From Ignavibacteria bacterium (GTDB taxonomy: Bacteria; Bacteroidota; Ignavibacteria; Tepidaquicellales; Tepidaquicellaceae), in NCBI GenBank assembly GCA_016709315.1, contig JADJMZ010000001.1:1178001-1242000 (forward strand): a stretch of DNA of 64,000 nucleotides, in the 5' to 3' direction. Below, piece after piece: positions 33,622-43,165 of this stretch. The notes under the pieces were generated by a model. The model was not told where the DNA came from, searched no databases, and saw only the letters and a program-made list of their open reading frames with translations. Position 1 is the first letter of the stretch. Each line of letters starts with the position of its first letter. Made by a program: the position numbers and the translations under genes.

Positions 33622-34965
33622 CTACAGATCAGAATCATTTTCTTTCATAGCGTCCTCAATTTCCGTTACTTCCTTTATCATGTCCTCAGTCAGGTTCAGA
33701 CATCCGTTTCTTGTTACAAGAATATCATCTTCAATCCTTACTCCAGTTCCTCTCAGCTTTAATGGAATTTCTTTCATATTTTTTGTAAAATATAAACCCG
33801 GTTCGATGGTAATCACATTGCCTTCCTTTAAAGTGTCAAAGTCAGAAACTCCTGTTTTTGCGGAAGGTACTGCGTCATGAGTATCAAGACCTATATGATG
33901 TCCGACACCGTGCAGTGAATATTTTTTAATATTTTTTTTGTCTTTTAAAATACCTGCATCAAATAATCCGTCGGCAAGAACTTTCTCACTCAGCTGATTG
34001 ATATATGAAAACTTCACTCCCGGTCTGATTTTCTTTATACATTCTTTGTTTGCTTTAAGCACGATTTCATAAATCAACTTTTGCTCATCTGTAAATTTAC
34101 CGTTAACCGGAAATGTGCGTGTGATATCCGAACAATAATAATTGTATTCCGATGCAGAATCTATAAGCAGAAGATCTCCGTTTTCAAGATGCTGATCATT
34201 ATTTTGATAATGCAGGATGCAGGCATTTTCACCTGCTGCTACGATCGGATGATAAGCAATGTCATCACCGCCGTGAAATCTGTAGTAGAATTCCAAAACA
34301 GACTGCACATTAAATTCATTCATTCCCGGGTATATGCTATTCAGTGTTTCATAATATGCGCTTGTGGACACATCCGCTGCATTTTTGATTTTTTTTATTT
34401 CAAAAGGAGTCTTGACGAATCTCATAGTTCCGAGAAGATATGAAGCATCTATTATTTCCACATGCGGCGCTGTTATGTTCAGCATATTCAGAAACGGAGT
34501 GATGATAGTTTCCATGTCACCGGATAGTTTCAGCATCTCACCGAGATTAACATATAATTTTCTGAAACGGGAAAGAAATTTTGAATTTAAATAGAAACTC
34601 AGATCTTTGTTTTCACGGGCATTTTCTATCCCGAGTTCGTTCTTCACGTTTTGGTAACCGACTCTCTTACCATTCCAGGTTTCCATCATCTGATCTTTTT
34701 TCTGAACGAACAAAATTTCGTTTGCAGTTATATCATTCTTTTCAGACTTAAGCTTAATGCCTCCCGGAGCAAGCATCAATGCTGAATTTGCTTCTTCAAA
34801 ACCCGTCAGATAATAGAAGTTTTTGTACTGCTTGAATTTATAGTCACCGTCATAGGATTTATTCCTGTGAGTGCTTCCGAAAATTAATGCAATAGAATCC
34901 CTGCCAATAAGCCGTGAGAACTCTTTTCTTCTTGATCCGTGAAATGATTTTTGTTCTTTGTTCAT
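33622..34965 (-). CDS. Xaa-Pro aminopeptidase (aminopeptidase P family)
   Basis: This 447-residue M24B metallopeptidase has an N-terminal AMP_N domain (about 1-165, SRLIGRDSIALIFGST ... FYYLTGFEEANSALML) and a pita-bread catalytic domain. The metal ligands are visible: Asp in LLLIDSASEY, Asp in CSDITRTFPV, His in LHGVGHHIGLDTHD, Glu in VITIEPGLYF and Glu in GVRIEDDILVT. It removes N-terminal residues preceding proline, in the cytoplasm. It lies upstream of the helicase gene with no obvious functional link. Confidence 0.94.
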   Translation of the reverse strand: MNKEQKSFHGSRRKEFSRLIGRDSIALIFGSTHRNKSYDGDYKFKQYKNFYYLTGFEEANSALMLAPGGIKLKSEKNDITANEILFVQKKDQMMETWNGKRVGYQNVKNELGIENARENKDLSFYLNSKFLSRFRKLYVNLGEMLKLSGDMETIITPFLNMLNITAPHVEIIDASYLLGTMRFVKTPFEIKKIKNAADVSTSAYYETLNSIYPGMNEFNVQSVLEFYYRFHGGDDIAYHPIVAAGENACILHYQNNDQHLENGDLLLIDSASEYNYYCSDITRTFPVNGKFTDEQKLIYEIVLKANKECIKKIRPGVKFSYINQLSEKVLADGLFDAGILKDKKNIKKYSLHGVGHHIGLDTHDAVPSAKTGVSDFDTLKEGNVITIEPGLYFTKNMKEIPLKLRGTGVRIEDDILVTRNGCLNLTEDMIKEVTEIEDAMKENDSDL

Positions 34966-35026
34966 ATTTTTTATTTGTAAAAATTAATTTTGAAATAAAT
35001 ATCATATTTTGTTTTGCAAAAGAAAC

Positions 35027-36553
35027 TTAATCATCAAACTGATCCTTCTTCATATCTTCAAGTCCTTCTACAGGGATAGGGTAATTTTTTGTAAAGCAGG
35101 CGGTACAGTAATCGGTTTTTTCATTATTAAAAGGAACTGAATTCAGAAGATTTTCTGTGGTGAGATAAGCCAGACTTGTTACTCCGAGTTCATTCCTGAT
35201 ATCTTCAATATTCTGGTTATGCTGATTTGCAATAAGCTCTTCCGAAGAAGGAAAGTCCATTCCGTAAAAGCACGGAGAAATAATCGGAGGTGAAGTTATT
35301 TTAAGATGAATTTCTTCGGGTCCTGCTTTTTTTATAAGATCAACCAGAAGTTTGGAAGTTGTCCCTCTGACAATTGAATCATCCACAATAACAAGCTTCC
35401 TTCCGTTTATTACGCCTTTGACAGTATTGAATTTTGTTTTTACTTTCATCTTCCTTTTATCCTGCCCCGGCTGAATAAAAGTTCTGCCGACATAATGACT
35501 TCTGATCAAGCCAATTTCATGTTTTACATCCTTATTGGTCTTTACAATTTCATTGAAATAACCGAGAGTAGCTGTGTTTGATGAATCAGGTACATTTATA
35601 ACAGCTATTTTCTTGTCTTCGATATTTGTTTTTTCCGGAGACGGACTCTGAATCGCAAGATTCTTTCCTATCTTCCTTCTTACTTTATCGACCTTCTCTC
35701 CGAACACTTCGCTGTCCGGTCTTGAAAAATAAATATATTCAAATATACAATGTTTGTATTTCTTTGCTTCGCCTGTCGAGTAACTTTTCTCTTTTCCGTT
35801 TTTCACAACTTCATGATCAATCATAATGATTTCTCCGGGATTTACATCACGAATATATTCTGCATTTACTATATCCAGAGCGCAAGTTTCTGATGCGAAA
35901 ACATAACTGTCATCTAACCTGCCGAAACAAAATGGTCTTACTCCGTAAGGATCACGGATTGCAAAAAGTTTATCATCAGTAAGAATGCAAATAGAATACG
36001 CTCCTTCCACCTGTGAAAATGCATCAAGAATTTTATCTGTAATATCCTGTTCTTTGCTTTTTGCTATTAAGTGAAGGACAAGTTCGCTGTCAGTAGATGT
36101 CTGAAATATAGTGCCTTCATTCTGAAGCTTATCCCTCAGGAATCTTGTATTCGTAAGATTTCCGTTATGAGAAAGCGCGAGATTACCGTCTTTATAATTT
36201 ACTTTGAACGGCTGAATGTTATTGGTATTGTCACCCGAACCTGTAGTGGAATATCTTGTATGTCCGATTGCAGAATTTCCTTTGAGTACATTTGTAAGAA
36301 TTTTATCGTCAGAAAACACACTCAGTACAAGCCCCAGATCTTTATGAATGTTAAATCTGCCTTTACCTGTTTCACTGTTATAGTCCGAAGTAACAATCCC
36401 GGCTGCTTCCTGTCCGCGGTGCTGCAGCGCATGAAGTCCGTAATAGGTCATGACCGAAGCGTCAGGGTTGTTGAAAATTCCGAATACGCCGCAGTTAGAG
36501 TGTATGGATTTCGTGCTTAAAAATTTTTTTGGTTTGAGTTTTTTTACCTTCAT
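35027..36553 (-). CDS. purF: Amidophosphoribosyltransferase
   Basis: PurF makes 5-phosphoribosylamine from PRPP and glutamine, the first committed purine step. The 508-residue protein has a 20-residue leader followed by Cys21 (SNCGVFGIF), which becomes the N-terminal nucleophile after cleavage. The class II glutamine amidotransferase half has LQHRGQEAAGI and GHTRYSTTG; the phosphoribosyltransferase half has VIVDDSIVRGTTS. Cysteines in HCIFEYIYF, SPCFYGMDF and DYCTACF match the [4Fe-4S] ligands of the B. subtilis type. It stands alone; other pur genes are not in the window. Confidence 0.95.
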   Translation of the reverse strand: MKVKKLKPKKFLSTKSIHSNCGVFGIFNNPDASVMTYYGLHALQHRGQEAAGIVTSDYNSETGKGRFNIHKDLGLVLSVFSDDKILTNVLKGNSAIGHTRYSTTGSGDNTNNIQPFKVNYKDGNLALSHNGNLTNTRFLRDKLQNEGTIFQTSTDSELVLHLIAKSKEQDITDKILDAFSQVEGAYSICILTDDKLFAIRDPYGVRPFCFGRLDDSYVFASETCALDIVNAEYIRDVNPGEIIMIDHEVVKNGKEKSYSTGEAKKYKHCIFEYIYFSRPDSEVFGEKVDKVRRKIGKNLAIQSPSPEKTNIEDKKIAVINVPDSSNTATLGYFNEIVKTNKDVKHEIGLIRSHYVGRTFIQPGQDKRKMKVKTKFNTVKGVINGRKLVIVDDSIVRGTTSKLLVDLIKKAGPEEIHLKITSPPIISPCFYGMDFPSSEELIANQHNQNIEDIRNELGVTSLAYLTTENLLNSVPFNNEKTDYCTACFTKNYPIPVEGLEDMKKDQFDD

Positions 36554-36752
36554 TGGTTATTGATTCAAATTAAATCATTGTATCAAAAGAATAAAGGTAA
36601 AGAGCAGATCAGATGCAGATTTATTTTCAATGCTGTTCAATATTATTTGAAAAACACCAACAACTTTTAATTTTGTAACTAAAGAATACATAAACTTCTG
36701 AATTTACTAAATATCTATGGCAGGAGTCTGACTCAAATCTAATGTTTTATTT

Positions 36753-36825
36753 AACACAGAGAAGCAGAGACACAGAGGATTTTAATTTTTGCTGATTTCT
36801 CGCTGTGTCTCTGTGACTCTGTGTT
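36753..36825. repeat. Long imperfect palindrome with ACACAGAG words
   Basis: The left arm (36753-36775) and right arm (36803-36825) match at 20 of 23 positions. Each outer block is aacacagag and each inner block cagagacacag, separated by a three-base mismatch. The loop is T-rich. It sits in the gene-free interval 36554-36942 between purF and the PHP gene and would form a stable hairpin. No frame crosses it, and nothing else was recognised in that interval. Confidence 0.7.
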
Positions 36826-36942
36826 GATTTAAGTTTTCTTCATTATCGCAATTGGAGGGTTACACGCTTTTATCCAGGTGAAATTTATTTTGACAACATA
36901 AAAAAATTATCATAGGTATTTAAAAAAAGACATTAAGAATGA

Positions 36943-38025
36943 TCAGACAACTCTTATATGATTTGAAAATATCCAGCCCTTTCCGTTTTTCCATGCTTCG
37001 ATTCTGTATGAACCTTTTTCGTTAGTATCCCAGATGCAGTCAAGTCCTTTGAGCTCATCAATGCATTTGCCGTTATGAATAAGTTTAATCTGAGCTTCGG
37101 AAGGCAGCATGGTTCTGAGTATGATCTTTTTACTTTTAGATTTATCTGGTACGATTTCATCACCCAAAGTATAATTCGAACCGTTATATTCTGCAAAAAA
37201 TCTGAAGCCGTTTCCCTTGCCGTAATAATTATTGACGATAAAACTTCTTCCTTTACCGAGTGCTTCTATTACCTGATCTCTGTCTGTCTCATAAGATTTC
37301 TGATGACCTTTTCTGAACTCTTTCTCCACTAAAACATGAGTACGGATAGACTTGAATAAAATTTTGTACCCGAAAATCTCAAATTCAAATCCCATTACAT
37401 TGTGTTTATGAGCGTGAGCGTCAATGCCTCCTATAGCAACAACCTTTCTTTTTTTGTTAAGCTCATCCCATTTACGAAGAGTCTCTTCCTGCGGAGCGAT
37501 AATGGATTTTAAAGGATGAAGAAATCTCTGAAGTTTGTTTGATTCATCCACTCCTTCAGCCCATTCGCTCATGTGATTCCAGATTTCGATTCCGGTAAAA
37601 TCCTCAGATTCCCATGCAGTCCACGGATATGCTTTTAATTGAGGAAGTTTATTTCTTTTTTCATGAGGATGAGCAAGAAATCCGATCCCCCCGCTGTTTT
37701 TTATTTCTTTAACATATTCAGCGGCTGACATTTTATTTCCGGAGTCGCCGTCCTGAAGTTTTTCGAAAGTACCGGTAACTTTATCAGTACCTAAAACAAG
37801 ATAGTGATTTCTGTTTTTCATGTCATTTACTTCATACCCGACAATAAGCATAGTCTGTTTGTACCATTTTTCATAACCTTTATCTTTTGCTTTTAAGGTA
37901 TTATGATCAGTGAGAATAATAAAGTCGAGGTCAGATTCAGTAGCATATTTTGCTATTTCCTCTACAGTGCCGGAGCCGTCGGAAAATTTAGAATGTATAT
38001 GCAAAGAGCCCGAATATTCAAACAT
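36943..38025 (-). CDS. PHP-domain phosphoesterase-like protein
   Basis: This 360-residue protein has an N-terminal PHP domain with metal-binding histidines and acids: LHIHSKFSDGSGTVEEIAKYA, IILTDHNTL, GFLAHPHE and GGIDAHAH. PHP domains hydrolyse phosphoesters with a trinuclear metal site. The C-terminal 100 residues are beta-rich and lack a clear family. It is not a polymerase subunit or HisK by length. Substrate unknown. It stands alone between purF and three small membrane genes. Confidence 0.85.
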   Translation of the reverse strand: MFEYSGSLHIHSKFSDGSGTVEEIAKYATESDLDFIILTDHNTLKAKDKGYEKWYKQTMLIVGYEVNDMKNRNHYLVLGTDKVTGTFEKLQDGDSGNKMSAAEYVKEIKNSGGIGFLAHPHEKRNKLPQLKAYPWTAWESEDFTGIEIWNHMSEWAEGVDESNKLQRFLHPLKSIIAPQEETLRKWDELNKKRKVVAIGGIDAHAHKHNVMGFEFEIFGYKILFKSIRTHVLVEKEFRKGHQKSYETDRDQVIEALGKGRSFIVNNYYGKGNGFRFFAEYNGSNYTLGDEIVPDKSKSKKIILRTMLPSEAQIKLIHNGKCIDELKGLDCIWDTNEKGSYRIEAWKNGKGWIFSNHIRVV

Positions 38026-38100
38026 ATTAAAATTGTTTTATTTTTTATTTGACAACTAAAGAATTAAACTTATGAGTTCCTATTTATTAAAAGAATTAAA

Positions 38101-38535
38101 TCAGTGATGTCCGAAATAAACATTCAGTATCCAGATTGTCAGAAGAGCAATTATAAAAACTAATAAAGTGAATCTGTTAAATTTTAATACAAACTTGTAA
38201 TTTAAAAAACTCAATACAAAAATAGTCAAACAGAAAATTCCGGAAAATGTAAAGAAGAGTACCGATGACGGATTGTAGTACATGCTTTTTGAAAAATCCA
38301 GATGAAGGAACTCTGCGAAAGCTCTTGACATTCCGCAGAAAGGGCAGGGGATACCTGTAACATTAAGCATTATACATGAACTGTCTTCCCTGAACAATCC
38401 CGGAAAAAAATGATTCAGCATATCAAGCGGATAATACTTTGCAGTTATCAGACTGAGGGCAATACTTGCAATCAGGATCAGTCTTATCCTTCCGGATTCT
38501 TCAGGTGATGTTTTTCTGAGAGAAATAAAATTCAA
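38101..38535 (-). CDS. DUF2752 membrane protein
   Basis: This 144-residue protein matches DUF2752. After a first helix comes the hallmark GIPCPFCGMSRAFAEFLHLD, with CxxC (about residues 64-67) and a following RA, then two more hydrophobic helices. The function is unknown. Its start overlaps the end of the upstream gene by four bases, so translation is coupled. The three genes here (DUF2085, unknown, DUF2752) form an operon of small membrane proteins. Confidence 0.88.
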   Translation of the reverse strand: MNFISLRKTSPEESGRIRLILIASIALSLITAKYYPLDMLNHFFPGLFREDSSCIMLNVTGIPCPFCGMSRAFAEFLHLDFSKSMYYNPSSVLFFTFSGIFCLTIFVLSFLNYKFVLKFNRFTLLVFIIALLTIWILNVYFGHH

Positions 38536-39059
38536 ATCCGGGATTTTGTTTTATTTTTATTTAAAACGGAAACACCTATCAAAGCGCCTATTGATCCGAA
38601 AAGCGGATAAAGTATAATATTGCTGACAAAAGAAATTATAGTAATTGTCGGAGAAAATCCATGTTGGTTGAATTCCTGCGAAAACTTTTCTATATAGCTC
38701 AGCATTTCGGGAGGCATGTCAAAACCCATACCGTCCAGAGAATTCATAATATCGAGCATAGGATTCACGTCCGAGAATAAACTTATCAGAAGTCCGAAAC
38801 CGGTGACAAATACCGCTGCGAGAATCCCGCTCAGAATACCAATCATACCGGCGTCTTTTATTTCAGGAAATTGTCCTGACGGCTCAAGTTGTTTTTTGTA
38901 TGAGTAAACTCCTGCAAACCCTCCTGCCATTATACCTGCGCAGCAGAAAACGTTTATCAGATTTAAAACCGGCAAAACGGCAATAGCCGTCATTATGAGA
39001 GTTCCTGTAATTACCGGCTTTATTTTGTTAGCTGTATGTAAATTGTTTTCGGTATCCAT
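38532..39059 (-). CDS. Small four-TM membrane protein (DUF4199-like)
   Basis: I place the start at the internal ATG (39059): it gives 176 residues starting MDTENN, two bases after the previous stop. A longer frame to 39107 would overlap that gene by 47 bases. Four hydrophobic segments are visible, with a CC pair in INVFCCAGIMAGGFAGVY, and a hydrophilic stretch of about 45 residues lies between helices 3 and 4. It resembles DUF4199-type proteins loosely. Role unknown; co-transcribed with DUF2085 and DUF2752 genes. Confidence 0.65.
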   Translation of the reverse strand: MDTENNLHTANKIKPVITGTLIMTAIAVLPVLNLINVFCCAGIMAGGFAGVYSYKKQLEPSGQFPEIKDAGMIGILSGILAAVFVTGFGLLISLFSDVNPMLDIMNSLDGMGFDMPPEMLSYIEKFSQEFNQHGFSPTITIISFVSNIILYPLFGSIGALIGVSVLNKNKTKSRI

Positions 39060-39060
39060 T

Positions 39061-39594
39061 TTAATTTTTATAACTGATTTTGTTTCTAAGAAAAGAATTA
39101 ACTTCATAAAAAAATTTCACAAATCCCGGTATTATAAAAAAAGGAAGAACAAATCCGGTCAGCAAACCTGTTGCAGATCTTGAAAAGAAAGAATTTTTTA
39201 CAACTCCGGCAATATCCAGCAGGACATCAAGAAATAAAAGTATTGCAGGGATAAAAAGATAAATTACAGAAGGCGAATCAAAATTGCTTATTTTATTTTT
39301 AAGCGGATAGATAACTACTCCCAGAAAAAATCCCGCATATATCCACAAACATCTGGAGCATACTGCGAGCTTTAATCCGAATAAATGGAATGATCTTAAA
39401 TCATCCTGATGGCATACTTTGGAAAAAAATAAATAAATAAACCCTGAAATGCTTTCGTAATTACCGCCCAGTGTTTCAAGGTACGGTGCTGCAAAGATCA
39501 ACAGAAACCATAAGATATTAACAGAAAGAATTGTAAAATAAACTTTGCCTGCGAGTTTATTGATATCGGAATAAGCGTCGGAATTATTTTGCAT
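39061..39594 (-). CDS. DUF2085 membrane protein
   Basis: This 177-residue protein has the DUF2085 signature: FFSKVCHQDDLRSFHLFG and LKLAVCSRCLWIYAGFFLGV. It has four hydrophobic helices, and the CHQ and CxRC cysteines lie in a re-entrant or loop region. Function is unknown; similar DUF2085 and DUF2752 genes often lie together in related bacteria. It is first in the three-gene minus-strand operon and diverges from the peptide-binding lipoprotein gene. Confidence 0.88.
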   Translation of the reverse strand: MQNNSDAYSDINKLAGKVYFTILSVNILWFLLIFAAPYLETLGGNYESISGFIYLFFSKVCHQDDLRSFHLFGLKLAVCSRCLWIYAGFFLGVVIYPLKNKISNFDSPSVIYLFIPAILLFLDVLLDIAGVVKNSFFSRSATGLLTGFVLPFFIIPGFVKFFYEVNSFLRNKISYKN

Positions 39595-39754
39595 GATTCA
39601 AAATATTACATTAACTTGAATAAATCAATTTGAATATTTTATTTTTTTGCAAAATATTCAGAACTCCTTGTTGATAAAATTGATAAAAGATTTTTCCGGA
39701 TAATTTTTATTACTAACTATTCAAAATTTTAATTTGCAAATCAAATAAATCATT

Positions 39755-41557
39755 ATGCAAAAAGTAAATGCTTATACTGGTATTTTGTGTTTAACAATAT
39801 TCTTCATTTCATGCGGGAGACAGCAAAATACAAATACACAAAGCGGCAGCAATTCAGCATTTCAAATAACAGAACTTGCTCCTCCTGACATTACAGGAGC
39901 GGAAAACGGAGACTGGATAATCAAGCAGGAAATGTCTGATGCAGAGAAACTCAATCCTACAGTGACAAATGACGCTACTGCTCAGGGAATTTATCTTTAC
40001 ATTTTTGAAAGTCTGCTTAGTGTTGACAGGACTACTTACGGGTTAAAGCCGTTGATTGCAAAATCATTACCTGTAATAAGCGACGATCATTTGTCATATA
40101 TTTTTGATCTTAAAGAAAATATAATATTTTCTGACGGAGTGCCGCTTACAGGAGAGGATGTGATTTTTACAATGAAGACCATTAAGAATCCATTTACAGA
40201 TGCTCAGGCGACAAGGAATTATTTTGCGGATTTAAAAAGCGTCGAACTTGTAGACGGCAATAAATACAAAGTGAGATTCAATATGAGTAAGCCATACTTC
40301 AGAGCGGTTTTTTCCATTGGAGATATGAGCATTACCCCAAGGCATATTTTAGATAAAGACGGAATGAATGATAAATTCACCTGGGAAGATATTGAATCAG
40401 CACAGAAATCATTTGATGCAAAGAAATTCCCTGAAATGCAGAAGTATGCGGATTTTCTGAATTCTGAAGAAGTATCCCGCGAAAAAAAATATGTTATTGG
40501 AAGCGGTCCTTATATTCTGGACAAATGGACAACAGGACAGTCCATTGCTTTAAGCAGGAGTAACAATTACTGGAATAAATCCGAAATTCCGAATTATCCT
40601 GACAAGCTGATTTTTAAAACAATAAAAGATCAGAATGCAGCAGTAGTAGCTGCAAAAAATAAAGAGACAGATTATATGGAAGTGATTCAGCCGATTGATT
40701 TTGTAGAAAACGTAAAGAATCCCGAGCAATTCAATTTAAGAAAAGCACTGGTAACCGAACCGGCTTATAACTACATTGCCTGGAATAATCAGCATCCGAT
40801 TTTTTCAGATAAAAAAGTAAGATGGGCGATGGCGTATGCAATTGACAGAAAGTCTATTATAGACAAGATCGTTTACGGAATGGGAACTCCTATTCAGTCG
40901 CATATTTTTATAAAAAGCAGATTTCATAATTCAGATCTTCCTGAAATTCCTTACGATATGAATAAAGCAAAACAAATGCTGCTGGAAGCCGGATGGAAAG
41001 ATACGGACGGAGACGGAATTATTGATAAAGTAATTGAAGGTAAAAAAACTGATTTCAGATTTACATTTACAAACAATACTAATCCAAAAAGAAAGAAAGT
41101 CATACTCATACTTATCGAGCAGCTTAAGCAGCTTGGCATCGAAGCAAATATACAGGAATACGAATGGTCTGTGTTTCTTGAAAAAATAAAGAAACATCAG
41201 TTCGATGCATGTTTCGCCGGATGGCAGCTTACAGTAACGCCGGATGATCCTTATCAGATTTGGCATTCATCTCAGGCGACGGGAGAAGGAAGCAATCACT
41301 TCAGTTACATAAATCCCGAAAGCGATAAATTACTTGAAGAGAACAGAATGGAATTTGATGACAATAAAAGGATGGAGATTCTTAAGAAATGGCAAAAAAT
41401 TATTTACGATGATCAGCCGGTAACTTTTCTGTGGTCTGAGCCGTCGAGATATCTGTACAGCGACAGATACAGAAATACGAGGTGGTATTCATATCCTGAT
41501 TCACCTTTGATGAACGAATGGTGGGTACAAAGTTCTAAACAAATGTATAAAAACTGA
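39755..41557 (+). CDS. Oligopeptide ABC transporter substrate-binding lipoprotein, copy 1
   Basis: The 600-residue SBP_bac_5 family protein has a lipoprotein signal (FFISC, Cys about 20). Binding-protein features follow: IAKSLPVISDDHLSYIFDL, FSDGVPLTGEDVIFTMKTI, YVIGSGPYILDKW and the VRWAMAYAIDRKSI segment. A calcium-binding-like AGWKDTDGDGIIDKV (about 412-426) occurs in both copies. It captures peptides in the periplasm for the OppB/OppC-type permeases encoded 3.5-5.6 kb downstream. Its paralogue at 43166-44971 is closely related (about two-thirds identical by eye in aligned segments). Confidence 0.93.
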   Translation: MQKVNAYTGILCLTIFFISCGRQQNTNTQSGSNSAFQITELAPPDITGAENGDWIIKQEMSDAEKLNPTVTNDATAQGIYLYIFESLLSVDRTTYGLKPLIAKSLPVISDDHLSYIFDLKENIIFSDGVPLTGEDVIFTMKTIKNPFTDAQATRNYFADLKSVELVDGNKYKVRFNMSKPYFRAVFSIGDMSITPRHILDKDGMNDKFTWEDIESAQKSFDAKKFPEMQKYADFLNSEEVSREKKYVIGSGPYILDKWTTGQSIALSRSNNYWNKSEIPNYPDKLIFKTIKDQNAAVVAAKNKETDYMEVIQPIDFVENVKNPEQFNLRKALVTEPAYNYIAWNNQHPIFSDKKVRWAMAYAIDRKSIIDKIVYGMGTPIQSHIFIKSRFHNSDLPEIPYDMNKAKQMLLEAGWKDTDGDGIIDKVIEGKKTDFRFTFTNNTNPKRKKVILILIEQLKQLGIEANIQEYEWSVFLEKIKKHQFDACFAGWQLTVTPDDPYQIWHSSQATGEGSNHFSYINPESDKLLEENRMEFDDNKRMEILKKWQKIIYDDQPVTFLWSEPSRYLYSDRYRNTRWYSYPDSPLMNEWWVQSSKQMYKN

Positions 41558-41716
41558 TGATCTGAAACGTGATGCAATTGCAAATTTAATATTCGCATTT
41601 TTATCATAGATCAATAAAAGCAAGAATGTTATAGTAAATTTATAGTTGAATTTAATCATATAGTTTAGCATATTCGCAAAAATCAACTTACATTTATAAA
41701 CTTAATCCCAGTTGAC

Positions 41717-42052
41717 ATGATCAAAACCAACATCACATCGAGGCATTTCAAATCCCACGAGACATTGAATGAAATGATTCAAAACGGAATTGACAATTTA
41801 AGCAAATATAATGAAGATATATTGTATGCTGATGTAATACTTTCTTTTGAAAAAACAATTAACAGCATCAAGATTTGTGAAATAAGCATTAAGCTCAGGG
41901 ATAAGATCCTTACTTCCAAGGAAAGTTCGGATGATTTCGGGAAATCAATTGACAAAGCTCTGAATAAAATAGAGACTCAGTTGCTCAAATACAAAGATAA
42001 AAATAAAAAAGACAAGAGAGATTTGAAAAAAGATATAATAAAATCAATATAA
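41717..42052 (+). CDS. hpf: Short ribosome hibernation promoting factor (HPF/RaiA)
   Basis: The 111-residue protein fits short HPF. The N-terminal strand is MIKTNITSRHFKSHETLNEMI, the helix-strand core is ADVILSFEKTINSIKICEISIKL, and a basic Lys-rich tail follows. HPF binds the 30S A/P region and makes inactive ribosome dimers in stationary phase. hpf directly before hprK, with one base between, suggests co-regulation. Confidence 0.85.
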   Translation: MIKTNITSRHFKSHETLNEMIQNGIDNLSKYNEDILYADVILSFEKTINSIKICEISIKLRDKILTSKESSDDFGKSIDKALNKIETQLLKYKDKNKKDKRDLKKDIIKSI

Positions 42053-42053
42053 G

Positions 42054-43100
42054 TTGTCTCACAGATTCGAGAATATAAAGGAGCTGAAAAAAGATTTTAT
42101 CAGCGTAGATTTTTTTTTCAATGAATGCAAAGAGAGATTCAAATTTGAAAAAATCACAAAGCATGAAATAAACAGCGAAACGATAATCTCAGAAAAAGAT
42201 ATTCACAGACCGGGGCTTGCTCTGGCAGGTTATGTGGATCTTTTTACTTTCAACAGGGTGCAGGTATTCGGAAATACTGAAATACTTTACCTTAAACAAT
42301 TAAGCGAAACCGAAAGACAAAAGACTTTAGAAAGATTTTTTTCCTTTAAGGTCCCGTGTATTATTATTACTAACAATAATGAAGTACCGGAAGAATTAAT
42401 ATTATTAGCTGAAAAAAATGAAATTACAGTATTCAGAACTCCGTATCCGACAACCCGTCTTGCATATTTTATAAGTGATTTTCTCGATGATCAGTTTTCA
42501 ACACAGATAGTGATTCACGGATCATTCGTGGATGTCTACGGAGTGGGGCTTATGTTTACGGGAAAATCCGGAATAGGGAAAAGCGAAATTGCACTTGATC
42601 TTATAGAAAGAGGGCACAGACTTGTAACTGATGATGTAGTAATTGTAACAAAGAAAGGTGAGGGAGTACTGATGGGTTCAGGCACTTCTTTGAATGAACA
42701 TTTTATGGAAATCAGAGGACTGGGGATAATAGATGTAAGCACAATATTCGGAATAAGATCAATAAGATATCAAAAGAGAGTGGAAGTAATCGTAGAACTC
42801 GAAGACTGGAATAAAGACAAAGCGTATGACAGAACTGGTCTTGACAGCACAACAATCAGTCTGCTGGATGTTGACGCGGAATTAATTAAGCTTCCTATTT
42901 TTCCGGGAAAAAACATTACAGTTATAGCGGAAGTAATCGCGTTGAATTATTTATGCAAGCATTACGGTTACAATGCGGCGGAAGCATTTAAGAAAAAAAT
43001 TAACGATAAGATCAACGAGAAATCATTAAGGAACAAGAAATTCACCTGGAATGAGAATTACGAAAGGTCAACAGAATACTTTGAACATGATTTTGAATAA
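42054..43100 (+). CDS. hprK: HPr kinase/phosphorylase
   Basis: The 348-residue protein starts with TTG, one base after the hpf stop. It has an N-terminal DRTGG-like half and a C-terminal kinase half. Catalytic features are His155 (QIVIHGSFVDVYG), P-loop GKSGIGKSE (170-178), DLIERGHRLVTDDVV and the signature HFMEIRGLGIIDVSTIFGI. HprK phosphorylates HPr Ser46 in many bacteria; in lineages without a sugar PTS it acts on HPr-like regulators. No PTS gene is in the window, and the neighbours are peptide-binding proteins. Confidence 0.92.
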   Translation: MSHRFENIKELKKDFISVDFFFNECKERFKFEKITKHEINSETIISEKDIHRPGLALAGYVDLFTFNRVQVFGNTEILYLKQLSETERQKTLERFFSFKVPCIIITNNNEVPEELILLAEKNEITVFRTPYPTTRLAYFISDFLDDQFSTQIVIHGSFVDVYGVGLMFTGKSGIGKSEIALDLIERGHRLVTDDVVIVTKKGEGVLMGSGTSLNEHFMEIRGLGIIDVSTIFGIRSIRYQKRVEVIVELEDWNKDKAYDRTGLDSTTISLLDVDAELIKLPIFPGKNITVIAEVIALNYLCKHYGYNAAEAFKKKINDKINEKSLRNKKFTWNENYERSTEYFEHDFE

Positions 43101-43165
43101 ATATCAAAACAAAATCATTGTGTTTTAAGTAAATTCAACTGTATAAAAATTTAAATAACCCAATC

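Noticed and set aside
39060..39107. Longer N-terminus for the middle membrane gene of the DUF2085 trio
   Set aside because: It would overlap the upstream gene by 47 bases; the internal ATG at 39059 fits the spacing of the operon.
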